Shown here piece after piece: positions 23,657 through 28,734 of a DNA stretch of 28,734 nucleotides (position 1 is its first letter; every line of letters starts with the position of its first letter). Origin of the DNA: a virus; IMG/VR virus record IMGVR_UViG_3300021090_000085, positions 1-28,734 of that record. The stretch is one strand, 5' to 3'. A program made the translations under genes and the position numbers. Under the pieces are notes generated by a model, which saw only the letters and a list, made by a program, of their open reading frames with translations, ran no database searches and was not told the origin of the DNA.

Positions 23657-24075
23657 TAGAAAGTATCCTTCTCATCGTCTTCGTCTGGATCATCCTGGTC
23701 TTCACCCCCGCCCGGCTTCTCGAATGGCTGGCCCTGTGATCGTTCGGGGAGCGCGCGCAAGCCGGCGATCTCCTGCTGGTAGCGGTCAACCATCTTCTCA
23801 AACTGCTCGCGCGTGACGAGCTCGGGGCCGTATACAACAATCGGCTGGACCTTGAGCGCTTCCGCCTTCGCCACTGCTACGGCTTCGCTCACATAGGTAA
23901 TGCCGTAAATGGCTCCCGGGCCATATTCGACTGTGTAGGCCGGGTAGGCGCTGGTGGCCGGCACGTCGATGCGCAAGAGCGGGAAGAGGCTGGTCTCTTT
24001 CGTGATCCGGCCGGCGATCGTCTTGTGGCCGAAGAGTTCGACTACGGCCCACGGGCTGACTTGTTCTTCGTTCAT
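23656..24075 (-). CDS. Conserved phage-type hypothetical with acidic tail, 139 aa
   Basis: The start at 24075 (MNEEQVSPWAVVELFG) is chosen for AAGGAG nine bases upstream. The frame could extend further but would run through the hairpin repeat. The N-terminal half has a WAVVELFGHKTIAGRITKE pattern followed by LLRIDVPAT and YTVEYGPGAIYGITYVSE, which I have seen in widespread small proteins of phages and mobile elements with no assigned function. A helical stretch and a strongly acidic C-terminus (GEDQDDPDEDDEKDTF) follow, ending in Phe. Such tails act in single-strand DNA-binding proteins as partner hooks, but the N-terminal part is not recognisable as an OB-fold. Confidence 0.65.
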   Translation of the reverse strand: MNEEQVSPWAVVELFGHKTIAGRITKETSLFPLLRIDVPATSAYPAYTVEYGPGAIYGITYVSEAVAVAKAEALKVQPIVVYGPELVTREQFEKMVDRYQQEIAGLRALPERSQGQPFEKPGGGEDQDDPDEDDEKDTF

Positions 24076-24117
24076 GTTAGGTTCTCCTTGGATTGATTTT
24101 GGTTGCTTTTCGAGCAC

Positions 24118-24139
24118 GGGCAGACACATAGGTCTGCCC
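24118..24139. repeat. Perfect hairpin, interspersed-repeat type
   Basis: GGGCAGAC-acatag-GTCTGCCC is a perfect eight-pair stem between the HerA-like gene and the 139-aa gene. It is flanked on the right by CTACAAATTA and has no T-run on the minus strand, so termination is unlikely though attenuation is possible. The form (GTAGGGGCAGAC...) resembles multi-copy intergenic repeats of bacterial chromosomes. Confidence 0.65.
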
Positions 24140-24146
24140 CTACAAA

Positions 24147-25673
24147 TTACCGCAGCAGCTCGGCATTGATGGCGACCAGGGCATTCTCCCCGGATCCGTT
24201 GAAGGTGATGTAGCGCCGGGCGCGCAGATCGGCGAGGGGTTGGTTGAATCCTCCGCCGCTGGTGACTTTCAACTTGCACAGCATCGCCAGTTTGGCCTTG
24301 CTCATGCCGTTCGGGAAATCGGGATACTCCGCCACGAGGATGCGGAAGATTTTCTTGGCGGTGCGCGAGACGCGCGGATTCTCTTCGACCTGCTGCTCCA
24401 TGCGCTTGACACGGTTCATCGGCGCGAAATAGAGTTCGGTTACGGTGTCTTTGATTTCGCTGCCATTCACCAGCGCCTGTCCCTGCTTGACGAGGCTGCC
24501 GACATATCCCTCGAATTGCGCCAGGCGCGAGCGCGTCTCGGCCGTGGCGTTCTGCACCGCGATTTGGACCCGGTGCTCGATCTCTTCGTCGGTGACGGTC
24601 TGGGCCTGCGCCGTTTCGAGGGCCGTCGATAGATTTTCGACCTGGCGCTCCAGCGCGGTGATCTCACGCTGCCTATCGCGTGTGTCGTCTTTGGCGGACG
24701 CCGGCCGGGCGCCTTTGACCTCCGCCGCTGCCGTGAAGCGCGCGAAGGACTTGATCAACTCGTCGGTGTTGACGGCCTGCGCGATCGCGCCGGTCGGGAC
24801 CGTCTCTTCCGCCGCGCGGTCGGCGTCGTAGTGGAACGTCTGCCGCGGCGCAAATTCCACCTGCGCAAACTCCTCCAGCCATTCGGGCGACCAGACGAAA
24901 CCGGAGCCGGTCTTCAGGCGCGCCAGGGCATCGACAAATTCGTCGGCCCGTTCTTCCTCGCCCTTGGCCATGACCCACTCGCGCGCCGCCTTCTTTCCCT
25001 GCGGATCGACCAGGCGCATGACGATCAGGGCATCGACCTGAGAAACCGTGTCCTTGTTGGTGGTCTGCAGGCGCTGGCCGATCGCGGTCACGCCGATGCC
25101 GTGATTGCGGCCCAACCGCACGAGGCGATCGACGGCGCCGAAGACCGTGGCGTTCTCGCCAAAGATGCGCTGCGGGATAAATTCCGGCGCCTCTTCGATG
25201 ACCACGTGCACGGGCAGCCGGTTGATCTTGAAGAGCTCGTCGCAGAAGTCGGCGACGATTTTACGCCAGGTGTTCTTGCTCTCAAACGAAAGATCGACCA
25301 CGGTGGGCACGTGCTTGTCGGCGACGTAGCGCGCGATGGCGGTGCCCATGTTCGGCTCGAGCGCGACCTGGCCATGCTGTCCGCCCAGGATGGCGATCGG
25401 AAAGCCGGCCCCCCGCCCGTCGGCGCTGAGGCCCAGATCCCACCAGCGGCCGACGGGATCGAGGATGACGACCGGCACTTGATGCTTGAGCAACTGCTCG
25501 ACCCACAGGGCGGCAGTCCAGGTTTTGCCGCTGCCTTTCTTGCCGAAGATGCCCAGCGTCTTGGTAGCCGCGCCGGCGAGCGGGATGGTGAACGGCTGCT
25601 GAGTGGTCACGTCCAAGCCAAGGTTAAGATTGCGATCAGATTTCATCCCACCAGATGACGGGGATTGTTTCAT
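24147..25673 (-). CDS. HerA-like DNA-pumping ATPase
   Basis: A 508-residue product. The start at 25673 (MKQSPSSGGMK) is chosen for AGGAG seven bases upstream. Walker A is GKKGSGKT (44-51). ILDPVGRWWD (70-79) and Walker B VHVVIEEAPEF (155-165) have the form of HerA/FtsK-superfamily (DUF87-type) ATPases, and IGQR (R201) suits a trans-acting arginine. A coiled coil (about 330-375) and a C-terminal winged-helix-like domain (FRILVAEYPDFPNGMSKAKL, then FNQPLADLRARRYI) follow. Known role of HerA relatives: hexameric DNA translocation, in resection with NurA, or in DNA transfer. No NurA-like nuclease is seen nearby. It might instead serve replication, segregation or mobilisation of the element. Confidence 0.8.
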   Translation of the reverse strand: MKQSPSSGGMKSDRNLNLGLDVTTQQPFTIPLAGAATKTLGIFGKKGSGKTWTAALWVEQLLKHQVPVVILDPVGRWWDLGLSADGRGAGFPIAILGGQHGQVALEPNMGTAIARYVADKHVPTVVDLSFESKNTWRKIVADFCDELFKINRLPVHVVIEEAPEFIPQRIFGENATVFGAVDRLVRLGRNHGIGVTAIGQRLQTTNKDTVSQVDALIVMRLVDPQGKKAAREWVMAKGEEERADEFVDALARLKTGSGFVWSPEWLEEFAQVEFAPRQTFHYDADRAAEETVPTGAIAQAVNTDELIKSFARFTAAAEVKGARPASAKDDTRDRQREITALERQVENLSTALETAQAQTVTDEEIEHRVQIAVQNATAETRSRLAQFEGYVGSLVKQGQALVNGSEIKDTVTELYFAPMNRVKRMEQQVEENPRVSRTAKKIFRILVAEYPDFPNGMSKAKLAMLCKLKVTSGGGFNQPLADLRARRYITFNGSGENALVAINAELLR

Positions 25674-25695
25674 GGGGTAACTCCTGAGATGTGTT

Positions 25696-26166
25696 TTATT
25701 TGATGCACTTGGGACAGCGTTTTTGATTGGCCCGCTGCAGCTCATAACGTCCATGCATCTCGCACACGCGCCACAAGCGGATGCGCCAAGGACTATTGAC
25801 GCGGATGCTCACGCCGATCGTTTCGCCGGTGAGTTTGAAAATTCGATCGGTCATCAGGCGCGACAGGCCGGCGCGCAAGTCGGGCAGCCAGGGCCGGTGC
25901 CCGTGCTCCAACTGGCTGATGTATTGCTTGCTGTATGGATCAGCGCGTCCAGCCTCGGAGGTTTTTGCCAGCGCCTCGCCAAGGTCTTTCAGGGTCAGGC
26001 CGAGCCATTCCCGAGCCGCTTTTCCGTCTTTCACGGTGCGCAAGGTGGTCAGCAGGCTAGCTGACCGTAGTTGACTACTTGCGACACCGTGAAAAACTAT
26101 CGTAGCGTCTTCGTTTTTATTTCCGCGGGAATGGTGCGGAGCTGTCAATTTGGCTTTCTTTGGCAT
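25696..26166 (-). CDS. HTH regulator with C-terminal zinc knuckle
   Basis: A 156-residue product. An N-terminal basic stretch (MPKKAKLTAPHHSRGNKNED) precedes a Xre/Cro-like helix-turn-helix: LGLTLKDLGEALAKTSE, and then YSKQYISQLEHGHRPWLPDL (about 55-100). The end has C-x2-H...C-x2-C (CEMHGRYELQ, CPKC), a possible zinc knuckle. It lies between HerA-like and FtsK-like genes, 22 bases before HerA and one base after the small gene upstream, so it is probably an operon regulator. The HTH is longer than in classical Cro proteins, with an inserted loop of about 10 residues. Confidence 0.7.
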   Translation of the reverse strand: MPKKAKLTAPHHSRGNKNEDATIVFHGVASSQLRSASLLTTLRTVKDGKAAREWLGLTLKDLGEALAKTSEAGRADPYSKQYISQLEHGHRPWLPDLRAGLSRLMTDRIFKLTGETIGVSIRVNSPWRIRLWRVCEMHGRYELQRANQKRCPKCIK

Positions 26167-26167
26167 A

Positions 26168-26404
26168 TCAGGGCCTTCCAGGGTGTTTTTGCGTGTTTCG
26201 ACTAATATCGTCAGCCAGGCGCGTGATGATCTCGATCACGAGCTGGGCCTTCCACAGGTCGACGGCCTGGCCGGCGCGTATCTGCCGCAGCGTGGTCAGA
26301 AAGCTCGTCACTTCGTCCGGCGTAGCGATGGCATAGAGCGCATCGAGCGCCTGACCGTCTAAGGCGGGAGGATCGGCAGAGACAAGATTGAGTTGGTCCG
26401 CCAT
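26168..26404 (-). CDS. Hypothetical protein, 78 aa
   Basis: The product (MADQLNLVSADPPALDGQAL...) is predicted helical, with ATPDEVTSFLTTLRQIRAGQ and WKAQLVIEIITRLADD helices and an acidic N-terminus. It lies 22 bases downstream of the FtsK-like gene, and its stop is one base before the regulator start (TGA-t-ATG), so it is certainly part of the same transcript. No motif is recognised; it may be a helical partner of the ATPases. Confidence 0.55.
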   Translation of the reverse strand: MADQLNLVSADPPALDGQALDALYAIATPDEVTSFLTTLRQIRAGQAVDLWKAQLVIEIITRLADDISRNTQKHPGRP

Positions 26405-26426
26405 GTTAATGCACCGCTTCTTTTTG

Positions 26427-27893
26427 CTAGACCCAGCCCACGGCCTTGCGCAACTCGCTCCCGATCAGGCGTGAGGCATTGGCGCGCGCCGGCTTGTGCA
26501 GCCAGCCGGCCGCTTCCCACTGCTGGGCCAGGTCGCGCAGGCTTTGCGGCGCGGTCAGGGTGCCGTAAAACTCGCGGCTCAATTCGCGCAGTTTGAAATA
26601 GCCGTCGCACTCATTCAGCGCCCAGCGCAGCATGTCGCGCTGATCGTCAGTCAGCACGATCAGAGCGGCCTGCCCCTGCGCAGCATCCAACGTCTGTGGA
26701 CTGGTTGCGGCGCGCAGCCGATCGGTGACGGCATCGAGCAGATCATCGTCCACGTAGTACGCCTGCCCCTCGATCAACTCAGATGCGCCGGGCAACTGCG
26801 CCACGAAGCGGCCGGGGATATTCGGCAGCCGGGCGGCGTCGCGCTTCCCCTGCCCCAGCACGGCCTCGCTCTGCCACACGTCCGTGCAGCGGAAGGACAG
26901 GCGGATACTACACTGTTGGCGCAGCGCCGAATCGACGATCTCGGCTTTGGGTGACTGCGTAGCCAGGATCAGGCGGATGCCATAGGAGGCGGCTTTGTTG
27001 ACCAGGCGCATGAGCACCGGGATATAGGCGCGGCCAATCTCCAGCGCCAGATCGACAAACTCGTCGATGACCACCACCAACAGCGGAAGATGCTGGCCGG
27101 TGCGGATCTGGTACTGCGTGAGGTTGCGGGCGGTGGCGGCCTCGAACAACTTGCGCCGGCGATCCATATCCGCGACGACGTCGTTGATCAAGCGCATGGC
27201 GGATTGTGACTCGGCCGCAATCGGCGCGTAGAGATGCGGCGTATTGTGCCAGTGCACGAACTCGCCTTTCGGATCGACGATGACGAGCCTGATTTGCTCC
27301 GGCGTATTGAATGAGCACAGCGTCACCAGCGCCGCTTGAATCCAACTGCTCTTGCCGGTCTGCGTGGTGCCGGCGATCAGCAGGTGATTGGGCTGCGCGA
27401 GATCGAGCAGCTGCGAACCGGTGCCCGTCACGCCGAAGGGGATGCTCAATGCACGCTCCGGCGGGTGCGTCAGATCGAGTTTGACGGACATGGGCAGAGT
27501 GACACGCGGCGCGGGCGCGACCAGGCGCGGGGCCTTGAGCTGCACCAGATACCAGAACCCGTTATCGCGCACGGCGTAGACCGGCCGGCCATTGACGGCC
27601 AGGCTGAGCTTGGCGAGCGTGTCACGCCCGACCAAGGTTACTTTGCCGTTTTCGTCGGGAGCGCCCAGCGCGTGCAGGGGCAGGTGATGCAGGCCGTAGC
27701 GGTCGAGTTCCAGGCCGGCGTACAGCGCCTCGCGCTCGCGATCCTCAAAGTAGGTCCAGCGCGAAATGCGCAGCGCTTGCGGGGAGCGCGGATCTTCCTG
27801 GAAGATGTGATCGAGCGTGCCGAGCACGGCGCGGCCAAACGTGCCTAGCACAGTCAAGGCGGTGGTTTGAGTGGTGATCTGGATTGAGTTCAT
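26427..27893 (-). CDS. FtsK/SpoIIIE-like DNA translocase
   Basis: A 488-residue soluble product. The start overlaps the upstream stop by ATGA. An N-terminal domain (about 1-150) precedes the motor: Walker A GTTQTGKSS (175-183), VDPKGEF (206-212), and Walker B LLVVVIDEFVDL (271-282). ILATQSPKAEIVDSALR (309-325) is the FtsK sensor/arginine region, and IPGRFVAQL also fits. A C-terminal winged-helix-like segment (about 415-488) resembles gamma-type domains. There is no transmembrane segment, unlike bacterial FtsK. Known relatives: chromosome pumps and the TraB-type double-strand DNA transfer proteins of actinomycete elements. The coupled membrane protein upstream could supply the missing anchor. 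This is not a normal phage packaging motor. Confidence 0.85.
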   Translation of the reverse strand: MNSIQITTQTTALTVLGTFGRAVLGTLDHIFQEDPRSPQALRISRWTYFEDREREALYAGLELDRYGLHHLPLHALGAPDENGKVTLVGRDTLAKLSLAVNGRPVYAVRDNGFWYLVQLKAPRLVAPAPRVTLPMSVKLDLTHPPERALSIPFGVTGTGSQLLDLAQPNHLLIAGTTQTGKSSWIQAALVTLCSFNTPEQIRLVIVDPKGEFVHWHNTPHLYAPIAAESQSAMRLINDVVADMDRRRKLFEAATARNLTQYQIRTGQHLPLLVVVIDEFVDLALEIGRAYIPVLMRLVNKAASYGIRLILATQSPKAEIVDSALRQQCSIRLSFRCTDVWQSEAVLGQGKRDAARLPNIPGRFVAQLPGASELIEGQAYYVDDDLLDAVTDRLRAATSPQTLDAAQGQAALIVLTDDQRDMLRWALNECDGYFKLRELSREFYGTLTAPQSLRDLAQQWEAAGWLHKPARANASRLIGSELRKAVGWV

Positions 27894-28732
27894 GAAATAA
27901 TCCCCGTATCTTGGTGGGATGCGTCACCGTTCCCTGTGACAATCCCATGAATCCGATCGAGCACCCCTTGATCGGTGACGACTTCCGGCGCGGCATTGGG
28001 CAGGCGTGCCTCCATCTCCCCGCGATCAGGTGCCGGCCCGGCCGCACGGGTGTGTTCCTCTACGATCGTCACCGGGTTGCGCAGCGTGTGGAACTGGCGG
28101 AAGATAAACAGCGCCGTGCAGGCCATGATCAGCACGTCGAAGCCCATCAAGACGATCAGCGTGTTGGTCTGGTCGCGCTGCTGGTGCAGGTCGTTGATCT
28201 GATTGGTCAATAGGATGATCGTGGCGGTGCTCTGCGCGCTGTTCTGCGCGATAACGGCATCGCGCTGCGCGTTGCCGGCTTGCGCGCGGGCCAGGGCCTC
28301 GAGCACCACGACCATGCTCCGCTGCGCTTCGGTGACGCGCTGCTGCTCGGCTTGCAGGATCGCCCCGGCCCGATCGCGCGACTGGATCGACTGGTCGGCT
28401 AGCGCGCGAGCCTGCGTGGCCAACTCGACGGCCTGCGCGGTCTGCTGGAGTTGCAACTTCTGCGCGGCTTGATCGGCTACGGCGCGGGCCTGCGCTGCCT
28501 GGGCTGCGGAGGCGGCGTACTGTGCCTGCGCCGCGGCGAGGCCGGCCTGGGCGCTGGAGAGTTGCGCGGAGGCGCTTGAGGCGGCGGCTTGCAGCGCGGC
28601 CACGTCGCTGGGCGTGACGGAGCTGACGACGATCGGCTGGGGTGTCGGCGGCGTGACCGGCCCCTGCGCGTGCGCCGGAAGTGCGGCAACTAAAGACCAT
28701 AACAGGATGGCCAGGATGGATAGGATGATAAG
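27890..28732 (-). CDS. Secreted-type coiled-coil protein with single TM, 5'-truncated
   Basis: About 280 residues are visible; the 5' end lies beyond the right window edge. The first visible residues are a signal-peptide core (LIILSILAILLWSLVAALPA) ending in AHA-Q, a signal peptidase I type site, then a Pro-rich linker (PVTPPTPQPIVV). A long Ala/Gln-rich coiled coil (about 180 residues; AQAQ/AAQAR patterns) follows. Next come one transmembrane segment (TNTLIVLMGFDVLIMACTAL) and a cytoplasmic tail of about 65 residues. Topology: coiled coil outside, tail inside. The stop overlaps the FtsK-like start by ATGA, so the two probably work together, the tail perhaps holding the translocase at the membrane. 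Confidence 0.7.
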   Translation of the reverse strand, partial: LIILSILAILLWSLVAALPAHAQGPVTPPTPQPIVVSSVTPSDVAALQAAASSASAQLSSAQAGLAAAQAQYAASAAQAAQARAVADQAAQKLQLQQTAQAVELATQARALADQSIQSRDRAGAILQAEQQRVTEAQRSMVVVLEALARAQAGNAQRDAVIAQNSAQSTATIILLTNQINDLHQQRDQTNTLIVLMGFDVLIMACTALFIFRQFHTLRNPVTIVEEHTRAAGPAPDRGEMEARLPNAAPEVVTDQGVLDRIHGIVTGNGDASHQDTGIIS

Positions 28733-28734
28733 AA

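Noticed and set aside
24831-25658. 275-residue + strand frame
   Set aside because: Antisense shadow of the HerA-like ATPase, whose Walker motifs are intact.
28690-28734. AGGAT-type direct repeats at the right edge
   Set aside because: On the minus strand this DNA encodes the hydrophobic core of the signal peptide (repeated Ile/Leu codons), which explains the repetition.

Overview
The window reads as part of a siphovirus-like element, either an integrated prophage or a phage/integrative-element hybrid. It is GC-rich, and almost every base of the left 17 kb is coding. I infer a bacterial host, perhaps Chloroflexota. That guess rests only on the style of the short interspersed hairpin repeats and of the tail proteins, and no host gene is visible, so treat it as weak.

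Left part (1-17052, nearly all + strand): a late tail operon in canonical order. It holds a head-tail connector (cut by the window edge), a tiny membrane protein, a virion protein with Ig-like and LamG domains, a gp10-like head-tail/tail-completion protein, a tail-terminator-like protein, the tail tube, the tail assembly chaperone pair joined by a -1 frameshift, a 1331-residue tape measure, a distal tail (Dit) protein with a seven-bladed propeller inserted, a Gp37-like baseplate hub, and four fibre or adhesin genes ending in a tandem discoidin protein. Genes overlap by ATGA or are separated by a few bases. One antisense HNH homing endonuclease (3805-4626) interrupts the operon and is visibly A+T richer.

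Middle part (17053-20495): a convergent, hairpin-rich gap, then a short minus-strand operon of four genes (19700 down to 17600). Three are small unknown or zinc-binding proteins and one has a C-terminal ribbon-helix-helix-like segment. A near-consensus sigma70 promoter (TTGACA, 17 bp, TGATACAAT) drives it. Behind this promoter lie repeated TGTTCTA sites and about 0.7 kb without a convincing gene, containing TGTGTG/CACACA iterons and perfect hairpins. A second, fully consensus promoter (17505-17532) faces no recognisable gene.

Right part (20496-28734, all minus strand): two different tyrosine recombinases, small unknown proteins, an ASCH-domain protein, a HerA-like ATPase, an HTH regulator with a zinc knuckle, an FtsK/SpoIIIE-like DNA translocase, and a signal-peptide/coiled-coil/single-TM protein cut by the right edge. 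The last two overlap by ATGA.

The structural genes would build a long-tailed virion (about 200 nm by tape-measure length) with several sugar-binding modules. The recombinases would integrate or excise the element. The FtsK/HerA/membrane-protein set is not normal phage equipment and resembles the double-stranded-DNA transfer or segregation machinery of integrative elements. No portal, terminase, capsid, replication or lysis gene can be identified here.
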